Source: an uncultured Acidobacteriia bacterium (GTDB lineage Bacteria > Acidobacteriota > Terriglobia > Bryobacterales > Bryobacteraceae). From it: DNA of 64,000 nucleotides. Positions 18,319 to 25,916 of the stretch are shown here, in pieces (the stretch's first letter is position 1; every line of letters begins with the position of its first letter). The notes beneath the pieces are model-generated. The model was not told the origin of the DNA, made no database searches, and saw only the letters and a list, made by a program, of their open reading frames with translations. The translations under genes and the position numbers were made by a program. The stretch covers positions 22,498 through 86,497 of the forward strand of contig CAIYVZ010000150.1 in assembly GCA_903929755.1 (NCBI GenBank). Direction: 5' to 3'.

Positions 18319-19236
18319 TCAGTTGCTTTCCCGTTCGCGAATGTCACGAGCCTGCTCCACCACCCATCGCGCCATTCGGAAATTCACCGCGTCGATCATC
18401 TTGCCATCCAGTGTCCCCGCGCCGCTCCCCGCGCCGGTAGCCACCACGCGCTCAGCCTCTGCAAGTTCCTGCGGCGAGGGAGCGAATACCCGATTCACAA
18501 TCGCTAACTGCCGCGGGTGAATGCATTGCTTGCCGTCGAACCCCAAAGCCCGCGCTACACGGCTCGAATGCTCCACGCCCGCATCGTCCTGATACCCGGC
18601 GAATGGGCCATCAATGCAGGCGATCCCCGCAGCCCGGCCCGCCGCCACAATCGTGTGCATCACGGCATGCCAGCGGTGACTCCCGTACAAAGCATCGTAT
18701 TCGTCCGGCTCACCAATAGCGGCCAGCGGCATCCGCATCGACGCCGCGTAATCTCCCGGCCCAAAGATAATCGCCGCAATGCGCGGGGACGCAACGGCGA
18801 TCTGTTGCGCATTCAAAAAGCCTGCAGCCGATTCAATCTGGACTTCCAGCCGGAGCTGCTGCGTGTAGCCCTTGTTCATTTCGATCTGCGTCAGCAGCCT
18901 CTCCAGAAAGCCCACGTCCGCCGCGCAATGCACCTTCGGCAGCATAATGCGATCCACGCGATCACCCGCCGCCTCCACCACCTCCACAATATCCCGATAG
19001 CAAAACGGCGTATCGATCGCGTTCACCCGCACCATGCGAATCCGTCGCCCGAAATCCAGTTCCCGCAGCGCCTGAATCGTCAGGCGGCGAGCCTCCACCT
19101 TGTCTTCCGTCCCGACCGCATCTTCCAAATCGATGCAGACCGAATCCGCTGCGCTCGCAGCCGCCTTGGCGATCATGGCCGGACGTATGCCCGGCACAAA
19201 TAACATGCTGCGTTGAACCATGCTGCGTTGAACCAT
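18319..19236 (-). CDS. HpcH/HpaI aldolase / CitE-type CoA-ester lyase
   Basis: About 295-305 aa, depending on which of three in-frame ATGs (19236, 19221, 19206) is used; a 15-bp tandem duplication created the ambiguity, and the first has GAGGA 11 bases upstream. CitE family features: RSMLFVPGIRPAMIAKA, the metal/acid motif VCIDLEDAV, MLPKVHCAADV, LEVQIESAAGF, IIFGPGDYAASM and FDGKQCIHPRQ. Such enzymes cleave malyl-, beta-methylmalyl- or citramalyl-CoA. The stump of an HTD2/MaoC-type hydratase just upstream on the same strand suggests an original role with mesaconyl- or itaconyl-CoA, hence citramalyl- or methylmalyl-CoA cleavage. That assignment is inference. Confidence 0.8.
   Translation of the reverse strand: MVQRSMVQRSMLFVPGIRPAMIAKAAASAADSVCIDLEDAVGTEDKVEARRLTIQALRELDFGRRIRMVRVNAIDTPFCYRDIVEVVEAAGDRVDRIMLPKVHCAADVGFLERLLTQIEMNKGYTQQLRLEVQIESAAGFLNAQQIAVASPRIAAIIFGPGDYAASMRMPLAAIGEPDEYDALYGSHRWHAVMHTIVAAGRAAGIACIDGPFAGYQDDAGVEHSSRVARALGFDGKQCIHPRQLAIVNRVFAPSPQELAEAERVVATGAGSGAGTLDGKMIDAVNFRMARWVVEQARDIRERESN
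19204..19233 (-). repeat. 15-bp tandem duplication covering a start codon
   Basis: CATGCTGCGTTGAAC occurs twice in tandem (19204-19218, 19219-19233) followed by CAT. On the minus strand it encodes MVQRS-MVQRS-M and duplicates the start codon of the CitE-type lyase. Confidence 0.92.
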
Positions 19237-19284
19237 CAGGGTGGAAATCCTCGTTGCGAAAAGATCGCGAAAGATCAGGTTAGC

Positions 19285-19446
19285 TCAATACAGTGTGGCC
19301 TCAGCGCTCGCCGCCGCCGCTGACTCCGGCTCGTCGCGGTCGAGCGTCGCGGCAAGCGCGGCTACAGGCGCCGCAGAGATACGGTCGCAGCGGGCCTCGG
19401 TACGCCCCACCCAATCAGTCAGCTGCGCCAGTTCCCCCTGCCTCAT
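19285..19446 (-). pseudogene. 5' stump of a MaoC/HTD2-type CoA hydratase
   Basis: From ATG 19446 about 53 codons read MRQGELAQLTDWVGRTEARC, then ISAAPVAALAATLDRDEPES, and stop after SAEATLY. The pattern 'W(V/I)GRTE ... PVA(A/R)LAATLDRD(E/D)P' is the N-terminus of HTD2-type FAS1-like dehydratases, a group that includes mesaconyl-C4-CoA and itaconyl-CoA hydratases (normally about 270-290 aa). The rest is missing; 48 bases later the CitE-type lyase begins. This looks like a deletion that removed most of the hydratase from a hydratase-lyase operon. Confidence 0.6.
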
Positions 19447-19539
19447 ACGCCGAGTCTGGCTCTCCCGGTTCTGTGGGACAGACGTCATCTCGCGTACGCA
19501 GATGCCAACGCTCGTGTATAACATTAACGGAAGATCTCC

Positions 19540-21114
19540 ATGCGTCGCTCACATTTTCTTTTGCTGCCGCCGGTAGTGTTGGGCCTGGGTCTATGGATGG
19601 CGCTGTCCGCTGCCCCGCCCTTCCGGGAAATTAGTCTTGCCGATCTGCGCGATAAAATCGAAGGCGGTTGGGCCGGCCAGATGATTGGCGTCAGTCATGG
19701 TGCCCCCACTGAGTTCCACTATCTGGGAAAAACCATCCCCGAAAAAGATCTCCCCGAGTGGGCGCCCGACAAGGTGCGCGAAGCCCTGGATCAGGACGAC
19801 CTCTACGTCGACATGACCTTTGCCAAAGTGCTGGACGACAAAGGCATCAACGCCACCACCGAAGATTTCGGGGCCATGTTCAAAAACGCCCGGTATCGCC
19901 TCTGGCACGCCAACCTCGCCGCCCGTCGCGCCCTGAAACGCGGCGTCCCTGCCGAACTCACCGGCACTCCGAAGTACAACGTCCACGCCAACGATATCGA
20001 TTTCCAGATCGAAGCCGATTTCATCGGCTTAATGGCGCCCGGCCTCCCCCAGGCTTCCAATGAAATTGCCGTGCGCGCCGGCAAGGTCATGAACTACGGC
20101 GACGGCATCTACGGCGGCATGTTCGTCAGCTGCATGTACGCCGCCGCTTTCTTTGATAACGACCCGCGCCGGGTGGTCGAAGCCGGCCTCGCCTGCATCC
20201 CCCCCGGTTCACCCTACGGCCTGCTCGTCGCCGATGTTTTGAACTGGTCCAGAACCTCCGGCGACTGGATCGAAGTCTGGAATCGCATCGAACAGAAGTG
20301 GGATAAGCGTGACCCCTGCCCCGCCGGAGCCGGCAAGCCCTTCAACATCGATGCGAAACTGAACGGCGGCTACATCGCCCTCGGCCTCCTCTATGGCAAA
20401 GGTGACGTAGGCGAGACGATACGGATCAGTACCCGGTGCGGGCAGGATTCCGATTGCAACCCCGCCAGCGCGGCCGGCATTGTCGGCGTGATGACGGGCT
20501 ACAGAAAGCTCCCCGAATACTGGAAAAGTGGCATCGCCAAACTCGCGGACGAAAAATTTAACTACACCGACTTCTCGTTTCGCACCATCGTGGACAGTAA
20601 TATGAAACGCGCCGTCGCCCTGGTGGAAAAAACCGGTGGCCGCGTCCAGGCCGACAAACTCACCGTCAGGACACAGGCTCCAAAGGCCCGCACCTTGCCG
20701 CTTTGGGATGACTACGGTTCGCCCGTCGAGCGCATTGACTCGAACGATTCCCGGTGGACATTTCACGGCGACTGGAACCCCCTCACACCGGCGCGCTCCC
20801 AGCGGGCCAAGCCCGGGAAAGTTGCCAACACCAAAGGAGCCGAGGCCACCATCAGCTTCGAAGGCACGGGAGCCATCATCGTCGGCTCTTACCTTCCCAC
20901 CGGCGGCAAGGCAGAGGTCTGGCTCGATGGCAAACTGGAACGTATCGTGGATGTGTACCCGGACGAAGATGCCGCCAAAGGTGACGAGAGTGTCTGGCAC
21001 GCTTTCGGCCTGAAAAATGCCAGCCATACCCTCAAACTGGTCGTCTTGGGCGAACCCTATCCCGGCTCCAAAGGCTCAGATATCGAAGTCCAGGCTTTAG
21101 TGATCTTTCGCTAG
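19540..21114 (+). CDS. Secreted ADP-ribosylglycohydrolase-family protein with C-terminal beta domain
   Basis: 524 aa with an N-terminal signal/anchor (HFLLLPPVVLGLGLWMALSAAP). The ADP-ribosyl-glycohydrolase (DraG-like) fold follows: KIEGGWAGQMIGVSHG (about 40-55), an acidic site DQDDLYVDMTF near residue 90, and the C-terminal metal motif CGQDSDCNPASAAG (about 305-318). About 130 residues are added at the end (SFEGTGAIIVGSYLP, GKAEVWLDGKLERIVDVYP), resembling a carbohydrate-binding-type jelly roll. Classical members act on cytoplasmic ADP-ribose linkages; an exported form more likely hydrolyses N-glycosides such as nucleosides outside the cell. A transporter gene starts 45 bases downstream, supporting uptake of the released sugar or base. 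Confidence 0.8.
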   Translation: MRRSHFLLLPPVVLGLGLWMALSAAPPFREISLADLRDKIEGGWAGQMIGVSHGAPTEFHYLGKTIPEKDLPEWAPDKVREALDQDDLYVDMTFAKVLDDKGINATTEDFGAMFKNARYRLWHANLAARRALKRGVPAELTGTPKYNVHANDIDFQIEADFIGLMAPGLPQASNEIAVRAGKVMNYGDGIYGGMFVSCMYAAAFFDNDPRRVVEAGLACIPPGSPYGLLVADVLNWSRTSGDWIEVWNRIEQKWDKRDPCPAGAGKPFNIDAKLNGGYIALGLLYGKGDVGETIRISTRCGQDSDCNPASAAGIVGVMTGYRKLPEYWKSGIAKLADEKFNYTDFSFRTIVDSNMKRAVALVEKTGGRVQADKLTVRTQAPKARTLPLWDDYGSPVERIDSNDSRWTFHGDWNPLTPARSQRAKPGKVANTKGAEATISFEGTGAIIVGSYLPTGGKAEVWLDGKLERIVDVYPDEDAAKGDESVWHAFGLKNASHTLKLVVLGEPYPGSKGSDIEVQALVIFR

Positions 21115-21159
21115 CCGCAGCCCCCTCACCCTACCATTCCCCTTAAGGAGCTCCCCCGG

Positions 21160-22164
21160 ATGTTCACTGTCGATTCCATAGGCCCTGCCGTCATTTTCTG
21201 CGTCATCACCATGCTCGGATGGGGCTCCTGGGCCAACACCCAGAAGCTTGCCGGCAAGACCAGTTGGCCGTTCGAGCTCTACTACTGGGACTACGCCATC
21301 GGCGTCTTTCTCCTGTCAGTCGTGTTCCTCTTCACCCTCGGCAGTTCCGGCAGTTCCGGCACGGCCGGCATGGCCGCCATGCCCAACCTCGCCGCCGCTT
21401 CCGGCACCAATATAGCCCGGGCCGCCATCAGCGGCGTCGTCTTCAATATCTCCAACATTCTGCTCGTGGTCGCTATTGACGCCGCGGGCATGTCCGTCGC
21501 TTTTCCGGTAGGCGTAGGCCTGGCTCTCGTCATCGGGACCGTCACCAGTTACCTCCAGCATCCGAAAGGAAACCCCGCAGCCCTCTTCGGTGGCGTGGCG
21601 TTCGTGGTTTTCGCCATGGTCATGTCCGCCCTTGCCCACAGCAAACTCCCCCGCGCCGCCGGTCGGGGCTGGGCCAGGGGCCTCGTTTTCGCGGTGATCG
21701 CAGGCTGCCTGATGGGCTACTTCTACCCCCAGCTGATGAGCTCAGTCTCACCCGATTTCAACACCGCCCCCATCCGCCCCGAATTCCTCACACCCTACAC
21801 CGCTCTCTTTTTCTTCGCCGCAGGCCTGCTTGCCAGCAACCTGGTCGTCAATACCGTCTTCATGCGCGCCGGCGGACGCACCTACCGCGAATATTTCGCC
21901 GGCACACCAAAGCTCCATTTGCTGGGCATCGCTGGCGGCGCCATCTGGATGCTCGCCCTCGGCTTAAACGTAATTGCCTCCGGCGTCGCCGGCCCCGCAG
22001 TTTCTTACGCACTCGGCCAGGGCGCCACCCTCGTCGCTGCCATATGGGGCGTCTTTATCTGGAAGGAGTTCCGCAACGCCCCCGCCGGAACCGCCCCCTT
22101 TATCTGGCTGATGTTCGCCGGCTACGCCATTGGCCTCAGCCTCATCGGCGCCGCCACGTTGTAG
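21160..22164 (+). CDS. DMT-superfamily permease (GRP/RhaT/ureide-permease-like)
   Basis: 334 aa, about ten hydrophobic helices: VIFCVITMLGWGSWANTQKL at the start, a FELYYWDYAIGVFL helix 2, internal AIDAAGMSVAFPVGVGLALVI, and a final PFIWLMFAGYAIGLSLIGA. The WGSWANT...WPFELYYWDYA pattern resembles the glucose/ribose-porter and ureide-permease branches of the drug/metabolite transporter superfamily. AAGGAG lies 10 bases before the ATG. Position after a secreted ADP-ribosylglycohydrolase-like enzyme suggests it imports the product (sugar or base). Substrate is not determinable here. Confidence 0.75.
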   Translation: MFTVDSIGPAVIFCVITMLGWGSWANTQKLAGKTSWPFELYYWDYAIGVFLLSVVFLFTLGSSGSSGTAGMAAMPNLAAASGTNIARAAISGVVFNISNILLVVAIDAAGMSVAFPVGVGLALVIGTVTSYLQHPKGNPAALFGGVAFVVFAMVMSALAHSKLPRAAGRGWARGLVFAVIAGCLMGYFYPQLMSSVSPDFNTAPIRPEFLTPYTALFFFAAGLLASNLVVNTVFMRAGGRTYREYFAGTPKLHLLGIAGGAIWMLALGLNVIASGVAGPAVSYALGQGATLVAAIWGVFIWKEFRNAPAGTAPFIWLMFAGYAIGLSLIGAATL

Positions 22165-22202
22165 ATCGTCTACCCCGCCCGCCGCTAACGCGACGCCACC
22201 CC

Positions 22203-23819
22203 TTACTGCAACCGAAACGCGTACAGATTCTCGCCGCCAGCCACCAGCACGTACTGGTGGCCGTCCAGCGTGTAAGTGATCGGCGCATTACTCGGATTCG
22301 AGATCAGCCCGGTATGCCACAACGGCTCGCCGTTCCGGGCGTCAAACGCAATAAAATTACCCGAACCGTCGCTGCCGAACACCAGGTTTCCGGCAGTTGT
22401 CAGCAAACTCTGCGGCCCGTTATTGGTCGCATGTTTCCACGCGATCTTCCCCGTCTTCACATCAATCGCGCGAAGCTCGGTCTTAATCACCGCCCCGCCC
22501 CGCTCCGTGCCCGAATAACCTTCCGGCTGCGCATCCGTGTCGGTTTTATAGAAAATCGTGTAACTCTGCGAAGTTCCCACATAGAACAGCCCCGTATCCG
22601 GGTTATACGCCGGATTCGGCCAGCCCGTCGACCCGTTCGAATTCGGAGACGTTAGAGCCCCCGCCACCTGCGGTTCCTTCATCGGATCCCGGATCGGTTG
22701 CCCGTTCGCCGCAATCCCCTTGTACCAGTTCAGATTCTCCACAAACGGAGCCGTCAGAATACTCTTGCCCGTAGTCCGGTCCAGTACGAAAAACAGCCCG
22801 GACCGATGCGCCTGCGCCAGCAACTTCCTCGGCTTGCCGTCAATCGTCGTATTGAACAGAACCGGCGTCTGCGCCGCATCCCAGTCATGCGTATCGTGCG
22901 GCGAATACTGGAAATACCAGGCCATCTTCCCCGTATCCGGATTCACCGCCACCACCGACGCCGTGTACAGATTGTCCCCTTCCCTGCTCTGCCCCGCCAT
23001 CACCGGATTTGCATTGCCCGTCGGAATATACAGCAAATTCAATTCCGGATCGTATGTCGGCGGATACCAAACCCCGCCCCCGCCATGCTCCACCGCGTTC
23101 TTGTTCGGCCACGTGTTGAAACCCGGATCGCCCTCGTGCGCCGTCGTATAGAAGCGCCACTGCACGGCCCCGGTTTCCGGATCATGCGCTTCGGCATAGT
23201 TCGGTATATCCAGAAAATCTCCGCCCACGCCCGTAATCACATGGTTCCCAATCACCAGCGGCGCCACCGACGAGAAGTAATCCCGCTTCACATCGGCCAG
23301 CTCCCGGTTCCACCGTTCCTTACCCGTCTTGATATCCAGTGACACCAGGTGGTTGTCGTACGTCTCAAAAAATAGCCAGTCGCCGTAAATCCCCACGCCG
23401 CGATTGCCCAGCGCCACCGCCGGCACGCCTCGCCACGTGTATTTCCAAATCTCCCGCCCCGTCCGCGCATCAATCGCCAGCACCGTGTTCGGTTCCGTAA
23501 TGTAAAGGACGCCATCCACCAGCAGCGGAGCGCACCGTGTATTGGCAAAGCCCTGCGACGCGAGCGCGGGACCAGGTCCACCAACATTCGCCCCCGGCGT
23601 CATGCTGATCTGGTTCACCCACGCCAGCGACAGGTTATGCACATTCGCCGCGTTGATTTCCTTCAGCGAACTATAATGGCGACCCGAATAGTCGCCATGG
23701 AACGTCGGCCAGCTGTCCGGCTTCGGGTGAACGATCGCGTCCCCCGGCAGTGTCTGACCAAAGGCAATCGTTGCCACACTCGTGAGGGCAAGCAGAAACA
23801 ACGGAATTCTCATCTTCAT
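22203..23819 (-). CDS. PQQ-dependent (quinoprotein) dehydrogenase, periplasmic
   Basis: 538 aa from ATG 23819, chosen because AGGA lies five bases upstream and MKMRIPLFLLALTSVATIAFGQ (two pieces: MKMRIPLFLLALTS and VATIAFGQ) is a normal signal peptide. In-frame ATGs further up come from an 18-bp repeat. The mature protein is an eight-bladed PQQ propeller: DIKTGKERWNREL, IDARTGREIWKYTW, ELRAIDVKTGKIAWKH, GNFIAFDARNGEPLWHT. It is about the length of membrane-free alcohol/aldose dehydrogenases without a fused cytochrome. The dihaem cytochrome gene immediately upstream overlaps at ATGA and is the likely electron acceptor. Confidence 0.88.
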   Translation of the reverse strand: MKMRIPLFLLALTSVATIAFGQTLPGDAIVHPKPDSWPTFHGDYSGRHYSSLKEINAANVHNLSLAWVNQISMTPGANVGGPGPALASQGFANTRCAPLLVDGVLYITEPNTVLAIDARTGREIWKYTWRGVPAVALGNRGVGIYGDWLFFETYDNHLVSLDIKTGKERWNRELADVKRDYFSSVAPLVIGNHVITGVGGDFLDIPNYAEAHDPETGAVQWRFYTTAHEGDPGFNTWPNKNAVEHGGGGVWYPPTYDPELNLLYIPTGNANPVMAGQSREGDNLYTASVVAVNPDTGKMAWYFQYSPHDTHDWDAAQTPVLFNTTIDGKPRKLLAQAHRSGLFFVLDRTTGKSILTAPFVENLNWYKGIAANGQPIRDPMKEPQVAGALTSPNSNGSTGWPNPAYNPDTGLFYVGTSQSYTIFYKTDTDAQPEGYSGTERGGAVIKTELRAIDVKTGKIAWKHATNNGPQSLLTTAGNLVFGSDGSGNFIAFDARNGEPLWHTGLISNPSNAPITYTLDGHQYVLVAGGENLYAFRLQ

Positions 23820-23822
23820 TCG

Positions 23823-23876
23823 TGTCCTCATTTGAATTGGTGCCCTCATTTGAATTGCTGTCCTCATTTGAACGTC
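23823..23876 (-). repeat. 18-bp repeat, three copies, at the cytochrome stop / dehydrogenase start
   Basis: Three tandem near-identical 18-base units. On the minus strand each reads TTCAAATGAGG followed by A/GCA and 3-4 variable bases. The first unit contains the cytochrome stop overlapping an ATG (ATGA). All units keep the dehydrogenase frame and add MR(T/A)(A/P/R)IQ hexapeptides ahead of the probable start. Confidence 0.88.
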
Positions 23877-24724
23877 GCCAAGTACGCCGTCAGATTGTGC
23901 ATATCGTTATCAGAGAGCTTCATCATGATGTCGATATGCGCCTGCAGGGGATCCGTAATCTCCACCTTTGGAATCCCACGATTCCGCGCCCAGGTCTTCG
24001 TCGATCCATCCGCCAGCCGCAGCGTCACATCGAAATCGGTAACCCGAATCGGCGCGCCCTTAATCGCTTCGCCCGAAGGCAGCGTGAGCGTTGCATAAGG
24101 CGCCGTCGCGCTCGCCGGCCCCCCACCCCGTCCGCCGCGTCCCGTCCGCGGCATCACCAGCCGGTCCTGCAGCGTGGCCACATCGTATTTCCCTGCCACT
24201 CCCTTCAAATTGCCCGAAGGCGAATGGCACTTGTTACACCCGCCCGCACCGTTGAAATACGTCTCTCCGGCCTTCGCGTTCCCAATCAGAACCTCGCTCA
24301 TCCGCACATCCCCCCGGCCGGACGCGTAAATCACCCGCGAATGCAGGTAAGCCGCAATATCGGCAATCTGGCTGTCGGAAACCTCAACTTTGCCCGCCTT
24401 CGCATGCTCCGCGGCGCGCACACGGGCTCCCAGCTGGATACCGTCCTCGTCATGCAGCGTGACTTCTGAGAAGATCAGATCCGGTCCCGCCTTCCCGCCC
24501 TTCCCCCGCTCCCCGTGGCAGTAGCCACAGGTCGAGTTATAGGCTGTAAGGCCCCGGGTGACGGCCTCCGGAGAGTAGACCTTAAACCGGCCAACCCGTC
24601 CCGGGCCACGTCCGGCTGCCCCAGGCGCCGCAGTGGCGGGCGCAGGCGGTTGCGCCTCCATCCCGGCAATCGTCACAAGGAGGGCCGCGCCTCCCGCAAA
24701 GGCTAATAATATTTTCGAGCGCAC
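23864..24724 (-). CDS. Dihaem c-type cytochrome
   Basis: 286 aa with a signal peptide (MRSKILLAFAGGAALLVTIAG) and two CxxCH haem-binding motifs, STCGYCHGERG near residue 70 and GGCNKCHSPSG near 165. Probable distal methionines are in VRMSEVL and the C-terminal IMMKLSDNDMHNL. A Pro/Ala/Gly linker (PPAPATAAPGAAGRGPGR) follows the signal peptide. The last bases overlap the PQQ dehydrogenase reading frame (ATGA), so the two are translationally coupled and very probably an electron-transfer pair in the periplasm. Confidence 0.85.
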   Translation of the reverse strand: MRSKILLAFAGGAALLVTIAGMEAQPPAPATAAPGAAGRGPGRVGRFKVYSPEAVTRGLTAYNSTCGYCHGERGKGGKAGPDLIFSEVTLHDEDGIQLGARVRAAEHAKAGKVEVSDSQIADIAAYLHSRVIYASGRGDVRMSEVLIGNAKAGETYFNGAGGCNKCHSPSGNLKGVAGKYDVATLQDRLVMPRTGRGGRGGGPASATAPYATLTLPSGEAIKGAPIRVTDFDVTLRLADGSTKTWARNRGIPKVEITDPLQAHIDIMMKLSDNDMHNLTAYLATFK

Positions 24725-24775
24725 TGCCGCCAGTATATACAGCCCCGGCTGCCGCTCCGGATGTAAACTTGCAAC

Positions 24776-25831
24776 GTGGCGAAAGGTACCTCAATCACTC
24801 TCGACCGCCGAACATTTCTGGCCGGAGCCATGGCTCCCCTGCTCCACGCCCAACCTGCGCCGGCTGCCAAAAAGCGTATCGACATGCACCACCATTTCGG
24901 CCCCCCCGCCTGGGCTGCCGCCATGAAGGGCAACCCCATGCTCCAGCCCTCCAACGCCACCTGGACGCCTGAAAAATCCCTCGAAGACCTCGACCGTGGC
25001 AACGCCGCAGCCGCGGTCCTCTCCATTACCAACCCCGGCCTCTTCCTCGGCGACCGAACCCCTGGCGACCTAGCCCGAGAAAACAGAGCCCGAGCCGTCC
25101 GCCTCGCCCGCCAGTGCAACGACTACGGCGCAAAAGTCGTCCAGGCCCACCCCACCCGCTTCGGCCTCCTCGCCGCCCTGCCCCTCCCCGACGTCGCTGC
25201 CAGCCTCAAAGAAATCGCTTACGCTTACGACCAACTCCACGTTGACGGCATCGGCCTGATGACCAGCTTCGGCGACACCTGGCTCGGCAACCCCGCCTAC
25301 CGCCCCGTCATGGAAGAACTGAACCGCCGCAGTGCCGTCGTCCTGGTTCACCCCACCGCCGCAGAATGTTGCCGGACCCTGAACTACGCCCCCGGAGTCG
25401 GCCCCGGCAGCCTCGAATACGGAACCGACACCACCCGCGCCATCATGGGCCTCTGCTTCAGTGGCGACGCCGTCCGCTTCCCCAACATCCGCTGGATCTG
25501 GTCCCACGGAGGAGGTACCCTCCCCTTCCTCGCCGCCCGCATCGCCGGAGCTGCCGCCAATAGAAAGGAAGAACTCCCCAACGGCCTCCTGCCCGAACTA
25601 AAGAAGTTCTACTACGACCTCGCCGGAGCCACCAACATCGGAGTCATCTCCTCCCTGAAGCAACTCGTCGGCCCCGACCACATCCTCTTCGGAACCGACT
25701 TCCCCCCCGGAGGCCGAATCTTAGAAACCGCCCAAACCCTCCGCAGCCTCAACGCCTTCACCGACCCGGAACTGCAACTCATCGAACGGGACAACGCCGT
25801 CCGCCTGCTGCCCCGCCTCGGCACTCTTTAA
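24776..25831 (+). CDS. Amidohydrolase family protein (ACMSD/6-methylsalicylate decarboxylase type)
   Basis: 351 aa from GTG 24776. The N-terminus has a twin-arginine-like signal (DRRTFLAGAMAPLLHAQ), so the enzyme is probably exported folded. The TIM-barrel metal ligands of the amidohydrolase_2 group are visible: DMHHHFGPPAWA (HxH), VLVHPTAAE, WSHGGGTLPFL and FGTDFPPGG. These residues match ACMSD-like enzymes, which decarboxylate aromatic acids or hydrolyse lactones. It is divergent from the cytochrome gene, only 51 bases apart, and may share a control region. Confidence 0.8.
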   Translation: MAKGTSITLDRRTFLAGAMAPLLHAQPAPAAKKRIDMHHHFGPPAWAAAMKGNPMLQPSNATWTPEKSLEDLDRGNAAAAVLSITNPGLFLGDRTPGDLARENRARAVRLARQCNDYGAKVVQAHPTRFGLLAALPLPDVAASLKEIAYAYDQLHVDGIGLMTSFGDTWLGNPAYRPVMEELNRRSAVVLVHPTAAECCRTLNYAPGVGPGSLEYGTDTTRAIMGLCFSGDAVRFPNIRWIWSHGGGTLPFLAARIAGAAANRKEELPNGLLPELKKFYYDLAGATNIGVISSLKQLVGPDHILFGTDFPPGGRILETAQTLRSLNAFTDPELQLIERDNAVRLLPRLGTL

Positions 25832-25882
25832 CGGGAAACAGCGCCCCGAAGCGGCTAAAGCCCCAACGCAGGCACCATTTCC

Positions 25883-25910
25883 GGCGCACAAATGCACGCT
25901 ACCGTGCGCC
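25883..25910. terminator. Weak hairpin between convergent genes
   Basis: GGCGCAC (25883-25889) and GTGCGCC (25904-25910) can pair between the amidohydrolase stop and the DUF1552 stop. No T tract is present, so it is only a candidate. Confidence 0.25.
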
Positions 25911-25916
25911 CAACAA

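Noticed and set aside
17479..18507. A 342-codon plus-strand frame over the esterase and lyase genes
   Set aside because: It crosses two well-supported minus-strand genes and has a mirror-type Arg/His-rich composition.
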